A stretch of DNA of 64,000 bases, from positions 44,666 through 108,665 of the forward strand of contig DASVOE010000104.1 in assembly GCA_036383515.1 (NCBI GenBank), in the 5' to 3' direction. This document shows positions 42,022 to 51,998 of the stretch, piece after piece (within the stretch, counting starts at the first letter, position 1; each line of letters begins with the position of its first letter). This DNA comes from CADEDV01 sp036383515 (lineage in GTDB: Bacteria; Bacteroidota; Bacteroidia; Chitinophagales; Chitinophagaceae). The position numbers and the translations under genes were made by a program. Below the pieces are notes generated by a model, which was not told the DNA's origin, ran no database searches, and worked only from the letters and a program-made list of their open reading frames with translations.

Positions 42022-43155
42022 ATGTTACGTACTGAATACTTCCAGGCGAAGGAATCCTTACTTCAAAATTTTTCAAAGGGATTTCGCATCAATGAAAACG
42101 AGCAGTTGAATGGACAGTTTACTTTGATTAGCGCAGGGCTGTCCAATTATCTTCCATCTATTAGTTTCCAACAGCACGAAGAAATTTTTAAAACCTTGTT
42201 GCTTCATAAAAAATTAAGTGCATTGGAGCAAGGTTCATCCGATGCACTTGCTCTTACTACTATTGAAGATTATACGGATGAGATTGAGGATATACTCAAA
42301 AACAAAGCAGCAATTATCTGCACATTCCATACAGGATCGTACAGGTTAATCAATCTCTATCTTGCCAAAAAAGGAATTCCCTTTTCACTCGTAATTGGAA
42401 AAGAAGTAATGAACCAGGAAGGAGGGGATTTCTTATCTCTGTATAAGGATAATTCTTGCAATAAAAATGGATTCAGGATAATTGATGCTGAAGATCCACA
42501 CTCAGCGTTACAAATGCTCCGGCAATTAAAAAGCGGAAATAACCTGATGATATATCTTGATGGTAATGTAGGTGCGGGCAACCAAACAATTCAAAACGAT
42601 AATAACTGCCTTATAAATTTCTTAGAGCAAAAAATCTATGCCCGTAAAGGAGTTGGATATTTGGCACATGCGGCTGGAGTACCAATAATCCCGGTAGTAT
42701 GTTATCGCAAATCCTGGTCAGATATATACCTAAAGTTCTTTAATCCTATATACCCAAATAGCGATTTTCCAAGAAACGAGTATGCTGAAAAGATCACTCA
42801 ATTTTTGTATGATCTTGTTTCTCCATTCATCATCCAATATCCGGAACAGTGGGAAGCATGGTTGTATTTGCACAAAATTGCTCATATAATTAACCATGAG
42901 GTAGACGAGCATCAAAATAAAAAAGTATCTTTCAATCGGCCAGAGCAGGTATTGTTCAATGCCGAACGATTTGGACTATATAAAATTTCTGGTCGCCCGT
43001 TTTTATTCCAAAAAAGTACTTACTTTTCTTATCCGATAGACAGGGAATTATACCAGTTTCTCGGTGAATGTATCTCTAAGCCCATAGGGACAGAAAAGAT
43101 CGATGAGCATTTGTTTAATGATCTCTTAGGAAGGAGGGTTCTGATTATAGCATAA
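42022..43155 (+). CDS. LpxL-like acyltransferase-fold protein with PqqD-like C-terminal domain
   Basis: A 377-residue protein. Residues 85-285 resemble lysophospholipid/lauroyl acyltransferases: ICTFHTGSYRLI (block I, H103), IYLDGNVGAGN, and ARKGVGYLAHAAGVPIIPV, the family's usual third block. In block I the acid of the HxxxxE/D dyad is an Arg (R108), so ordinary acyltransferase chemistry is doubtful. Residues 308-377 (NRPEQVLFNAERFGLYKISG, then two strands and helices) have the shape of a PqqD/RRE-type winged domain that binds precursor leader peptides. With the peptide gene directly upstream, it may modify that peptide. The pairing of these two domains is not one that the reader recognises from described RiPP enzymes. 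Confidence 0.6.
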   Translation: MLRTEYFQAKESLLQNFSKGFRINENEQLNGQFTLISAGLSNYLPSISFQQHEEIFKTLLLHKKLSALEQGSSDALALTTIEDYTDEIEDILKNKAAIICTFHTGSYRLINLYLAKKGIPFSLVIGKEVMNQEGGDFLSLYKDNSCNKNGFRIIDAEDPHSALQMLRQLKSGNNLMIYLDGNVGAGNQTIQNDNNCLINFLEQKIYARKGVGYLAHAAGVPIIPVVCYRKSWSDIYLKFFNPIYPNSDFPRNEYAEKITQFLYDLVSPFIIQYPEQWEAWLYLHKIAHIINHEVDEHQNKKVSFNRPEQVLFNAERFGLYKISGRPFLFQKSTYFSYPIDRELYQFLGECISKPIGTEKIDEHLFNDLLGRRVLIIA

Positions 43156-43191
43156 CATAGAATTGAATCTCTTTCACTAAATCATTAAGTA

Positions 43192-44283
43192 ATGCTTTCT
43201 CCAATCGCAGGTGAAAACAAGAAATCGGCTGCCCTTCTAATTCATGCAAGTGCATGGATTGTTTATGCAAGTTTTATTTACATCGCTAATTACATTACAA
43301 GACCCGATATTAAGGTATTAACGATAGTACTCTTTCTCGTCCCTCATTGTCTTACCTTTTACGTTAGTGTTTATTGCCTTCAACTGTATAGCCGGATCGG
43401 AGTTATATGGAGCGTTGCAGCATTCTTCATTGGATTTTTTGTAATGGCCGCTATTGGGTATTGCTTTGTTTATCTTTTTCTTCCTTGGATAGGCATTGTC
43501 ATGTATTCCACTGATTCATATAAAGAATTTATTAAGGCTGCCTTGCTGGGCTATGTTCAATACTTTTCGTATGCTGTACTTTACTTCTATGCTGACAGGG
43601 CAATAAAGAGACAAAAAGAGCTCCTGATTATGCGGGAGGAGAAGCTGAAAAATGAGTTGGAGAATGCGAGGCTTAAGGAGCAGGAGTTAAGAGGGCAAAA
43701 AGACAAGCTCCAATTGGAATATGCCTTTCTACGTTCACAGGTAAACCCTCATTTCCTGCACAACACATTGAATGTTCTTTATAACCAGGCATTGAACTGT
43801 TCAGAGGAATTGGCAGGTAATATTTCCAAATTGTCAAGGATGATGCGCTATTCAATGGAAAGTGTAGAATATGAAAGTGATAAGGTTCCCGTACAAAAGG
43901 AAATTGATAACCTTGAATTGTTGATCCAAATAAATAACATCCGTTTTGAAGAATCAATGGTAATTGATTATAAGGTTCAGGGGCGGGAAGAAGGACAAAT
44001 GCTGCCGCCACTTTCAATGATCACGGTTGTTGAAAATGCTTTCAAATACGGCGATTTGAAAGATCCTTTATATCCGCTTACAATCAGGATAACGCTGGAG
44101 CCAGGCTATGTTTATTTTTTTTGTCGCAACAAAAAAAGAAAAACTCATTTTGAACCATCTTCTAATAATATAGGCATGACAAATCTTAGCAAACGCCTGG
44201 ATGAAGCCTTTAAAGGGAAATACAAGATGGACGCAATAGATGAAAAGGAGATGTACACGTTCGAACTAAGGATTTTCAGCTAA
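43192..44283 (+). CDS. LytS/YehU-type sensor histidine kinase
   Basis: A 363-residue membrane kinase. Four membrane helices span about 12-135, followed by a coiled coil (about 138-175), then the His_kinase domain with RSQVNPHFLHNTLN (H187) and HATPase with ENAFKYG (N box) and NIGMTNLSKRL (G box). It should phosphorylate the LytTR regulator 11 bp downstream. The membrane domain is short and without large periplasmic loops, as in kinases that sense small lipophilic ligands or peptides; the nature of the signal is inferred. The gene starts 36 bp after the acyltransferase-fold gene. Confidence 0.85.
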   Translation: MLSPIAGENKKSAALLIHASAWIVYASFIYIANYITRPDIKVLTIVLFLVPHCLTFYVSVYCLQLYSRIGVIWSVAAFFIGFFVMAAIGYCFVYLFLPWIGIVMYSTDSYKEFIKAALLGYVQYFSYAVLYFYADRAIKRQKELLIMREEKLKNELENARLKEQELRGQKDKLQLEYAFLRSQVNPHFLHNTLNVLYNQALNCSEELAGNISKLSRMMRYSMESVEYESDKVPVQKEIDNLELLIQINNIRFEESMVIDYKVQGREEGQMLPPLSMITVVENAFKYGDLKDPLYPLTIRITLEPGYVYFFCRNKKRKTHFEPSSNNIGMTNLSKRLDEAFKGKYKMDAIDEKEMYTFELRIFS

Positions 44284-44294
44284 ACCTTGCCAAT

Positions 44295-45056
44295 ATGAAA
44301 TGCGTAATTATTGATGATGAAAGACCGGCCATTGCCGTCATTAAAAGGTACATTGAGCGATTGCCCAATTTGGATTTAGGAGGTACGGCCATTAATCCAA
44401 TTACAGGGATTGAAATTGTAAAAAAAGAAAAGCCTGATGTAGTCTTTCTTGACATACAGATGGATCAAATGAGTGGCATTGACGTAATGAAGATTATATC
44501 GGAATATTCAGAGGTAGTCTTTTGTACTGCCTATTCGGAGTTTGCTGTGCAAAGCTATGAACTGGATGCAGTGGATTACCTGATGAAGCCAATAGAGTTT
44601 CCACGGTTTGCATTGGCTGTTCAACGGGTGAATGATGTTTTATTGTCAAGGCATACTGCATATCAACCCATTCCCAATGATTACATTTTTATAAAGACAG
44701 GGCAAAGAGGAAAAATGTTAAGAATTGACCTCGATGATATTGCCTTTATAGAAGGTATGAGCAACTATGTAGCATTTCATCTTACAACAAAAAAAGTTGT
44801 TGCTTATCTTTCTTTAAAGGAACTGGAAGAAAAGTTGCCAGAAAGCCAGTTCATGCGGATACATAAATCGTATATCGTATCTCTTCGGCAAGTTTCATCG
44901 TTGGAAAACAACGAGCTGATATTAAAAAAGGATAGTAAACACTTACCTCTTGGGGCAATCTTTAAAGATACTTTCCTGGGAAGAATGAAAGATAAACTGA
45001 TTCAGCTAATAATAGGGGTAGGATTTATTGAGGGGATCGAGGCTTTTAATTTATAG
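44295..45056 (+). CDS. LytTR-family response regulator
   Basis: A 253-residue regulator: receiver domain (1-120) with IIDDERPA, phosphoacceptor D53 in VVFLDIQM and CTAYSEFAVQSYELDAVDYLMKP-like end, then a LytTR DNA-binding domain (about 148-245) with IEGMSNYVAFHL and FMRIHKSYIVSL. It is the partner of the preceding histidine kinase and probably regulates its own operon. No LytTR direct-repeat operator was recognised upstream of the peptide gene. Confidence 0.88.
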   Translation: MKCVIIDDERPAIAVIKRYIERLPNLDLGGTAINPITGIEIVKKEKPDVVFLDIQMDQMSGIDVMKIISEYSEVVFCTAYSEFAVQSYELDAVDYLMKPIEFPRFALAVQRVNDVLLSRHTAYQPIPNDYIFIKTGQRGKMLRIDLDDIAFIEGMSNYVAFHLTTKKVVAYLSLKELEEKLPESQFMRIHKSYIVSLRQVSSLENNELILKKDSKHLPLGAIFKDTFLGRMKDKLIQLIIGVGFIEGIEAFNL

Positions 45057-45058
45057 CA

Positions 45059-45601
45059 TTAGGATAAAGTAGATTTACCCTGATAGAGCTTCAAAATTAT
45101 ATTTATAATTTGGCCTCCAAGTTCAGATTTATCTACGCTATATTTTGCCCATCGATCTCCCTGGCTTTGAGGACCTGCATTAAATCGGTAGAAGGACTTG
45201 TATGATTTACCTTCTGCTTTATCATAAGCTAATACTGCAAAATCATTAGAAGGAATCAGCCATAGCTTATCTACTTCAAGGGTCAGTTGATTAAAGTATA
45301 CAAACAATAAATAAAAACATTTATGTGTAACAAATGTTTTCTTTCCTACATTATGAATGTATCGGCCATTTTTCTGTAATACAAACCGGCTTTTTATTTG
45401 TATAAAAATGGGTGTAATAGCGCCTCTTGGATTCACGACAAGGTCAATACCATCATCATCTGAATTTGGAGTATAACATGTCAATTTACCCTTCGAACTT
45501 AAAGTAACAATTTCTGAAATTCGATTTTCGGAGATATTTCCCTTTTGCTTGGTAGATATATTAGTAATCTCCACATCAAGGCGATCAAGCTGATTATCCA
45601 T
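45059..45601 (-). CDS. DUF4365-like PD-(D/E)XK fold protein
   Basis: A 180-residue protein. ENRISEIVTLSSKGKLTCYTP (acidic helix), DDGIDLVV (D53) and IFIQIKS (Q68, K70) follow the order of PD-(D/E)XK proteins of the DUF4365 type. A role in nucleic-acid processing or defence is likely but unproven. It converges with the regulator gene (3 bp between stops) and follows a small gene by 33 bp. Confidence 0.55.
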   Translation of the reverse strand: MDNQLDRLDVEITNISTKQKGNISENRISEIVTLSSKGKLTCYTPNSDDDGIDLVVNPRGAITPIFIQIKSRFVLQKNGRYIHNVGKKTFVTHKCFYLLFVYFNQLTLEVDKLWLIPSNDFAVLAYDKAEGKSYKSFYRFNAGPQSQGDRWAKYSVDKSELGGQIINIILKLYQGKSTLS

Positions 45602-45633
45602 TTATCAAAAATTAAGTGAGACGCTATTAAGAA

Positions 45634-45951
45634 TTAATCTGATTTGGTTAAAGCATACGAGAATTTAATTCCTGTTACCTCCGTTAGCTTGTTAACCAAT
45701 GTAGGAAAATCAGGAATTATTAAATCATCGTAGTTAATATGGGTTATTTTTTCCGGGCTAATATTAGGATTCGAGTTTAACACTCCTTCGCTGAGTGTGA
45801 TAAAGACTGCTTTAAAGTAAGCATCACTGTGATCTAATTTGGTGTCCTCCAATACTATTTCTTTTCCCTTTGAATCATTTACTAACCAACCGGTGTGGTA
45901 TAGTGTCTTTATTTCATCGATTCTTTCAAGTGGCAAGCGTATTTGTTCCAT
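45634..45951 (-). CDS. Hypothetical protein of 105 residues
   Basis: Acidic soluble protein without known motif; beta-alpha pattern, no signal peptide or membrane helix. Its position 33 bp upstream of the DUF4365-like gene suggests a pair (possible regulator or immunity partner). No family recognised. Confidence 0.45.
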   Translation of the reverse strand: MEQIRLPLERIDEIKTLYHTGWLVNDSKGKEIVLEDTKLDHSDAYFKAVFITLSEGVLNSNPNISPEKITHINYDDLIIPDFPTLVNKLTEVTGIKFSYALTKSD

Positions 45952-46027
45952 GAGAATAGTGATTTATTTTTTAGATGAATGTTTCAATAAATATTTTCGT
46001 AAGAACATTATTGTGAGCTTTTATTGT

Positions 46028-46735
46028 TTAATACTTTTCATTCCATAAATCTTTCACCTTCTTCAAAACCCTTCGACTTGCATACTTCCATTTAAACCCT
46101 TTATACATTTTTGTTCTTCGTTTTGCTGCATTTATGATTCCTTTCTCGTTATATCCTTCTTTTACTGCATACACTATAGAAAGATAAGTCTTCAATACTC
46201 TTCCTTTTTGATCGCAGCGATGAACCGGCTTCCATAAACTAAATGTGGGCTTGAATTTTCGGTGATCTAATATTGAAAGCGTATTAGGCATTCGGTTTCG
46301 CTTAGAGACTAACCTCATTCTTTCACTATTATCAACTGCCTTTAAATTGTAAAGCTGGGTATTATATCCATCGCCATCCCTTGAAATAACCATGCGCATA
46401 CGATCATACAAAATACCTGGGTCTTTGAAAGCAGCATAAACAAGCCTGCGTACAATTACATCATAGCGAACATTCTTTTGCATGAGTGTTGTTTGCAATA
46501 TCACTGCATAATCATTAGTGTACTGATTATAGTTCTTTTTGGGATTTTGAGAGAGAATGCGGCCTTTGACAAATTGTAATCCGTACCGACTATGAAATAC
46601 ATTCCTATCGACAGAACGAACCCTTCCTTGATTTGATACCTTGTAACCTTCAAAGCCAGTCACATTCTTCCAGATTTCTCCAGGACGATTCCTTTCAGAT
46701 TTATCAAGATAAGGGTATAAGGTCTTCGTCTTCAT
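46028..46735 (-). CDS. NUMOD4-domain protein with degenerate HNH region
   Basis: A 235-residue protein. The N-terminal NUMOD4 motif is clear (EIWKNVTGFEGYKVSNQGRV), as in HNH homing endonucleases of phages and Bacteroidota. The expected HNH centre near VISRDGDGYNTQLYNLKAVD keeps the Asp-Gly and Asn but the first His is absent, so nuclease activity is doubtful. A basic C-terminal DNA-binding region follows (NUMOD1-like). ATG at 46735 is preferred to a TTG two codons upstream. Likely a solitary mobile-element-type gene. Confidence 0.7.
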   Translation of the reverse strand: MKTKTLYPYLDKSERNRPGEIWKNVTGFEGYKVSNQGRVRSVDRNVFHSRYGLQFVKGRILSQNPKKNYNQYTNDYAVILQTTLMQKNVRYDVIVRRLVYAAFKDPGILYDRMRMVISRDGDGYNTQLYNLKAVDNSERMRLVSKRNRMPNTLSILDHRKFKPTFSLWKPVHRCDQKGRVLKTYLSIVYAVKEGYNEKGIINAAKRRTKMYKGFKWKYASRRVLKKVKDLWNEKY

Positions 46736-46854
46736 CTTCAAATGAATAGGTGATAACTCTTAGCAATCTATAAATTGATAATGAAAATATTAATTTATTC
46801 AATGAACGGTGCGAATTTAAATTTCTTATATTTAGAATATTAAACCAACACCTT

Positions 46855-49800
46855 ATGCTATTGAGAAAACAAGCTACTGCTTCAGCAGCTTTTTATTTAA
46901 TCGCATTCTTCAGTATTATTTCTGCCAACTCACAAGTAACACCTCCTGCTGCTTATGCCGGTACTGTTAAGGTAAATTACATACGAGTATGGGATGCCGT
47001 AAAGCCAACGAGCAATCCAAACGACCTAACAGTGTCAACAGGCTTGCAGGATGCAAAAATGACAACCCAATATTATGACGGGTTGGGAAGATCACTCCAA
47101 ATCGTGAGTAAGCAGGGGTCACTCGAAACCGGAGGTACTGCAAAGGATTTGGTAAGCACAGTTCTTTATGACGAGTTCGGCAGAGAAGTTTACAAATACA
47201 TTCCCTTTGCAGCAAATAACACAGGAGGAAATACTTCTTTAAACGATGGCTTCTTTAAACTCAATCCTTTTCAACAACAAGCTTCATTTGCTGCCTCTCA
47301 ATTTCCTACAGATAGTTTTTTTTATGGCAAAATCAATTATGAAGCATCTCCATTAAATCGAATTCTTAACTCTTATGCACCAGGAGATAGTTGGGCAGGT
47401 AGTGAAAGCGCAGGTAGTGAGAATAATCGACATAGCATTGCCAAAGAATATTTAATCAATACAGCTTTAGATTCGGTTCGGATATGGGACGTGAACTCAT
47501 CGGGCGTTACTTCAACCCCTTCTATATATTTAGCAGGTGTGTTATATAAAACAACTACCATTGATGAAAACAAGAAAAAAATTATTGAGTATAAGGATAA
47601 AGAAGGGCGTCTTGTATTGCGAAAAGTTCAGATTTCAGATTCACCTGCAGAAGGGCATACCGGATGGCTATGTACTTATTATGTTTACGATGATCTTAAT
47701 TCCCTGCGTCTTGTAATACCTCCGAAAGCTACAAAGGAACTAGCTGCAAGCTCGTGGACTTTAACTTCCACAATTCTCGATGAGCTTTGTTTTAGATATG
47801 AGTATGATGAAAGGCTTAGACCTATAGTAAAGAAATTACCAGGCGCAGCAGAGATTCGAATGGTATATGATGCCCGAGATCGCATGGTATTGTCGCAAGA
47901 CGGAAACCAGCGGGGCAGACACGAATGGCTTTATACCCAATATGACAACCTGAATAGGCCAATAGTCACAGGTTATCTCACAGATCCTACGAATTATGAC
48001 AATCATGAGTGGCATCTTGGGCAGGCATATAACAGCACCAATTATCCAAATTTAGGCTCATATACTCACGTTGAATTAACAGGTACTTTTTATGATGATT
48101 ATAGTTGGAGAAGCACAAATGGTAATCCTTTAAGTGATGCCATTAACACAGCCAATAATAGTTATCTTCTTTCTCCAAATGATAACGTCTGGCCTTATCC
48201 GCAGGCAGTATCTAAAAGCATCGCAACCCAAAACCTTATAACTGGTTCGAGAGTTAAAATATTAGGAACATCTGACTGGCTATATACAGTAAATATTTAT
48301 GATGATAAAGGAAGACTTATACAAGTGCAATCACAAAATGTAACAGATGGTACAAGCATACTGACTTCTCAATATAATTGGAGTGGACAACCTTTGATGG
48401 TTATTAATTCGCAGGAAAAGGATGGAGCCAATTCACAAACAACCGTACAAATTAATAAGTTTACGTATGATACATTAGGCAGATTAGTAAAAGTTGAAAA
48501 AAAGATAAGCCACTCAACCATAGCAAGTGGAAGTATGCCTGGTTCATGGACAACGATCTCCTCAATTAAATATGATGCTTTAGGCCAGATTGTAATCAAA
48601 GAACTTGGAAACGATCCACTGGAGACATTACACTATGATTATAATATTCGGGGGTGGACTTTAGGAATGAACCGTGACTTTGTTAAAGATGTAGACAACA
48701 ATCGATACTTTGGCTTTGAATTGGGGTATGATAACACAGGAACAATTATTAATGGGTCAAGTTATTCAACGGCACAATTTAATGGCAACATTAGTGGCAC
48801 AGTATGGAAAAGCAAGGGAGACAATGAAAAAAGAAAGTATGATTTCAGTTATGATGCTTCTAACAGACTTCTTATGGCGGACTTCAATCAATACACCTCA
48901 GGCACATTTAATAAAACAGCCGGTATAGACTTTACTGTAAAAATGGGAGATGGTTTGAGTGCTGATTCGGCTTATGATTATAACGGAAATATTTTAAGGA
49001 TGCAGCAATGGGGATTAGCTGGATTCAGCAGCTCCAGAATTGACGACTTGAAATATACTTACTCAAGTAGCAGCAACAAGCTGAAAAACACTATTGACAG
49101 CCAGAATGAACCAACAACAGTGTTGGGTGATTTTAGAAGTTCACAATCATACATGACTTCATTGGGAGGAACTAAAACAAGTAGTGCTGTAGATTATGTC
49201 TTTGATGATAATGGTAATATGACGAAAGATCGTAATAAAGATATAGACGATAATACTTATGACGGCATTGAATATAATCTTCTTAATCTTCCAACTAAGA
49301 TTAGAGTAAAAAATAAAGGAACAATCGAATTTATTTATGATGCTTCAGGAAATAAACTTTCTAAAACTGTTAAAGAAACAGGGAAGCCAGATAAGACAAC
49401 CCTTTATTTAAGTGGAATAATTTATGAAAATGACACACTTCAACTAATTACACACGAAGAAGGAAGAATAAGGCCCGTAGGCGATAGCATATTAGTATAT
49501 GATTTTTTTATCAAAGATCATTTAGGTAATGTTCGAATGGTACTTACAAAGGAAACTCCTCCCGGCGCACTTTATCAGGCAACAATGGAAACTGGTAGCC
49601 GAACAGTTGAAGAACAGTTGTTTACCCAAATATCCGAAACAGCTGCTTCTAAACCAGGCGGGTTTGACAGCGAAGGCTCGAACAGCTATGTAAGCAAATT
49701 GTTTAATGCCAGTGGTAATGATAAACGAGTTGGTACGGGGGTTGTTTTGAAAGTGATGGCAGGAGATAAGTTCAGGGCTGGTGTGAAAGGGTGGTATCAA

Positions 49801-51228
49801 CCGGGGTCAACAAATTTTAATGAGTTGCCAGGAGCAAGCAGTATTATTACAGCGTTGATTGGAGCTTTTACTGGTGGTATGCCAGTTGGAGGCGGTCACG
49901 GTACTGGTGGAGTTGTCCCTGGTTCTGGTGAGCTATCTACTCCGCTAACATCATTTATAACTAACAATAATAATCCATCAGGTAGCAGACCAAAGGCTTT
50001 TCTTAACTGGATTATATTGGACGAACAACAGTTTAAACTTGTGGCAGATAATTACGGGGCAGTACAGATTCCAGAAATAACCGGATTGATGGAAAAACAA
50101 ACAATGGTAGCCAACGGTGGTAATGATATTGAAGTAAAGAAAAATGGATACCTGTACGTTTATGTAAGCAATGAGAGCCAGGGAAACGTTTATTTTGATG
50201 ATTTATCAGTAGTTCATACAAGAGGTACTTTATTAGAAGAAACACATTATTATCCGTTCGGATTGACGATGGCAGGAATATCAAGCAAGGCCTTAAACTT
50301 TGGAAACCCTGCAAACAAAGCAAAATTCAATGGTATCGAACAAAGTAATGACTTCGACTTAAACATGTACGATGCCTTTTACCGTAATCTTGATCCCCAA
50401 ATAGGAAGGTTCTGGCAGATTGATCCTAAGCCCCTGGAAATGGCCAGTCCTTATTCTGCAATGCTAAATAACCCTATTTTATTTAGTGATCCATTAGGAG
50501 ACACCACTTGGGTATATAATCAAAATGGGGTTTTCTGTGGTGTTGTTAATGATAAATTGAAAAATCAAATTCATTTTATAAACACTGAGGGAGATCCCGG
50601 AACTCCTTTTGATGCAAGTAGCTTAAGTGCTAAAGATGCTAAGGCTCTGGGAAAAGCCTTCCGAGGTGCTTCATTTGCTTTTGTCGGAAGCAAGACTGTT
50701 GCAGACATGGAAAAGATTGCAGGTGATGCTGATAAAAAAGGATTTGAGTTGGGATTTGTAGCTAATATCAGTGAGTCGAAAGAAATCAGATTAACTGCAT
50801 TGCCAGATAAATATGCTACAGGAGACCGCACTTATGATCTTATAAAAGCTATTGACGACACATACACCAAAGAGCAACAGGCAGGTCTATTTGCTGCGGG
50901 CCACGTACATAATAAAAAACACACTGCCGATGTAACGGGCTATGATGGGTACACAGGAATAATGGCAAAATTATTAGCTACTAATCGTCCTTCAACAACT
51001 AATGGCAGCGAAAAAACTTATCCTGATTTTCAGCCCTTCCTGTATCGCTACAATGCATCAACAAACAGTTATAATAAGGGGCAAACCCCTGCGTTTATTA
51101 TATCCGCATACGGTGCTTGTACTTATGGAACTGGAACTGGTTATGGCGGATTAAATAATGCCGTACAGAATCCAGTAAAACCAAATGAGTATAACAGTTA
51201 TAACTTATATCAACAACTTAAAAGATGA
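46855..51228 (+). CDS. RHS-repeat protein (DUF6443 type) with JAB-like C-terminal domain
   Basis: A 1457-residue exported polymorphic-toxin-like protein. A signal peptide (1-27) is followed by a DUF6443-type N-terminal region (TTQYYDGLGRSLQIVSKQ), many YD/RHS repeats through about 880, the core motif DHLGNVRMVL (about 887), the YYPFGLTM segment (about 1132) and the RHS core end FNGIEQSNDFDLNMYDAFYRNLDP with GRFWQIDP (to 1192). The last 250 residues are the variable domain; HVHNKKH (about 1349-1355) with D residues after it resembles a JAB-type metal site. It overlaps the lipoprotein gene downstream (ATGA). Such proteins usually kill neighbouring cells; toxicity here is inferred. Confidence 0.8.
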   Translation: MLLRKQATASAAFYLIAFFSIISANSQVTPPAAYAGTVKVNYIRVWDAVKPTSNPNDLTVSTGLQDAKMTTQYYDGLGRSLQIVSKQGSLETGGTAKDLVSTVLYDEFGREVYKYIPFAANNTGGNTSLNDGFFKLNPFQQQASFAASQFPTDSFFYGKINYEASPLNRILNSYAPGDSWAGSESAGSENNRHSIAKEYLINTALDSVRIWDVNSSGVTSTPSIYLAGVLYKTTTIDENKKKIIEYKDKEGRLVLRKVQISDSPAEGHTGWLCTYYVYDDLNSLRLVIPPKATKELAASSWTLTSTILDELCFRYEYDERLRPIVKKLPGAAEIRMVYDARDRMVLSQDGNQRGRHEWLYTQYDNLNRPIVTGYLTDPTNYDNHEWHLGQAYNSTNYPNLGSYTHVELTGTFYDDYSWRSTNGNPLSDAINTANNSYLLSPNDNVWPYPQAVSKSIATQNLITGSRVKILGTSDWLYTVNIYDDKGRLIQVQSQNVTDGTSILTSQYNWSGQPLMVINSQEKDGANSQTTVQINKFTYDTLGRLVKVEKKISHSTIASGSMPGSWTTISSIKYDALGQIVIKELGNDPLETLHYDYNIRGWTLGMNRDFVKDVDNNRYFGFELGYDNTGTIINGSSYSTAQFNGNISGTVWKSKGDNEKRKYDFSYDASNRLLMADFNQYTSGTFNKTAGIDFTVKMGDGLSADSAYDYNGNILRMQQWGLAGFSSSRIDDLKYTYSSSSNKLKNTIDSQNEPTTVLGDFRSSQSYMTSLGGTKTSSAVDYVFDDNGNMTKDRNKDIDDNTYDGIEYNLLNLPTKIRVKNKGTIEFIYDASGNKLSKTVKETGKPDKTTLYLSGIIYENDTLQLITHEEGRIRPVGDSILVYDFFIKDHLGNVRMVLTKETPPGALYQATMETGSRTVEEQLFTQISETAASKPGGFDSEGSNSYVSKLFNASGNDKRVGTGVVLKVMAGDKFRAGVKGWYQPGSTNFNELPGASSIITALIGAFTGGMPVGGGHGTGGVVPGSGELSTPLTSFITNNNNPSGSRPKAFLNWIILDEQQFKLVADNYGAVQIPEITGLMEKQTMVANGGNDIEVKKNGYLYVYVSNESQGNVYFDDLSVVHTRGTLLEETHYYPFGLTMAGISSKALNFGNPANKAKFNGIEQSNDFDLNMYDAFYRNLDPQIGRFWQIDPKPLEMASPYSAMLNNPILFSDPLGDTTWVYNQNGVFCGVVNDKLKNQIHFINTEGDPGTPFDASSLSAKDAKALGKAFRGASFAFVGSKTVADMEKIAGDADKKGFELGFVANISESKEIRLTALPDKYATGDRTYDLIKAIDDTYTKEQQAGLFAAGHVHNKKHTADVTGYDGYTGIMAKLLATNRPSTTNGSEKTYPDFQPFLYRYNASTNSYNKGQTPAFIISAYGACTYGTGTGYGGLNNAVQNPVKPNEYNSYNLYQQLKR

Positions 51229-51818
51229 AATACCGAATAATTTATTTTTTTGTCTTTGTATTTGCTTCTTGTTCTAATCAGGGTAAAGAAACATCCAGCA
51301 AAAACAAAGAGAACAACCTGGTCCTAAAACAGTATTTTAAAACCGTTCCTCCTTACGCATCACTCATTTATACTCCAGAGGACACTCTGGTATTTGGGTT
51401 TAATAAAGGTTCTATTGATTACGATACTTCATGGACATTATTAGTTAGCAGAAGTGGTAATATTATTCGGGGTTATTACAATCAGTTGCTACCTTATACT
51501 GTGACAGGATTTAATGACTATATGGATGAATCAACAAAATTACTTTATCATGAAGGTTTTAGTTTTGAGATCAACAAAAGTACATGGGATAGTACAATCA
51601 ACTTAAGTGGTCTGGTCAATTACAATGTGAAGGATAGTGTTCGATATAGAGGCTGCCCTCACTGCCCAAATTACACAGCGTACTATGATTCAAAGATTAT
51701 TATTAACAGTAAGCTTGACAATTATTTTGTGGTTAAACTGGATAGTCTTTTACGCAAGCAAGTCATAAATAATTTATTTGAAAAGAAACGTAACCCTCCA
51801 ATCAAATTGCTGCACTAA
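51225..51818 (+). CDS. Lipoprotein, possible immunity protein for the RHS toxin
   Basis: A 197-residue protein with a lipobox signal (FVFASC, C16) and a soluble domain with aromatic residues. Its ATG overlaps the RHS stop codon, so the two are translated together, the usual arrangement for toxin and immunity genes. A surface-facing lipoprotein would protect against a periplasm-acting toxin. No known domain is recognised; GCPHCPNY resembles a metal or redox motif and may be a coincidence. Confidence 0.55.
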   Translation: MKYRIIYFFVFVFASCSNQGKETSSKNKENNLVLKQYFKTVPPYASLIYTPEDTLVFGFNKGSIDYDTSWTLLVSRSGNIIRGYYNQLLPYTVTGFNDYMDESTKLLYHEGFSFEINKSTWDSTINLSGLVNYNVKDSVRYRGCPHCPNYTAYYDSKIIINSKLDNYFVVKLDSLLRKQVINNLFEKKRNPPIKLLH

Positions 51819-51998
51819 CGGGAAGCCAATTGATCCAAAACAACTTTGAACTTCGCTGCTTGGGTTGTAATAACCCGGTTGGTGAAATTCTTTCAGTAGT
51901 TTATGAAAAGCAGAACTGATTGATCTGATCTATTAAAATCGTCTAAATGAAGGTTGAAGAAATAGTAAGTAATTAATAACTAAAATCAAATAGAGAAT

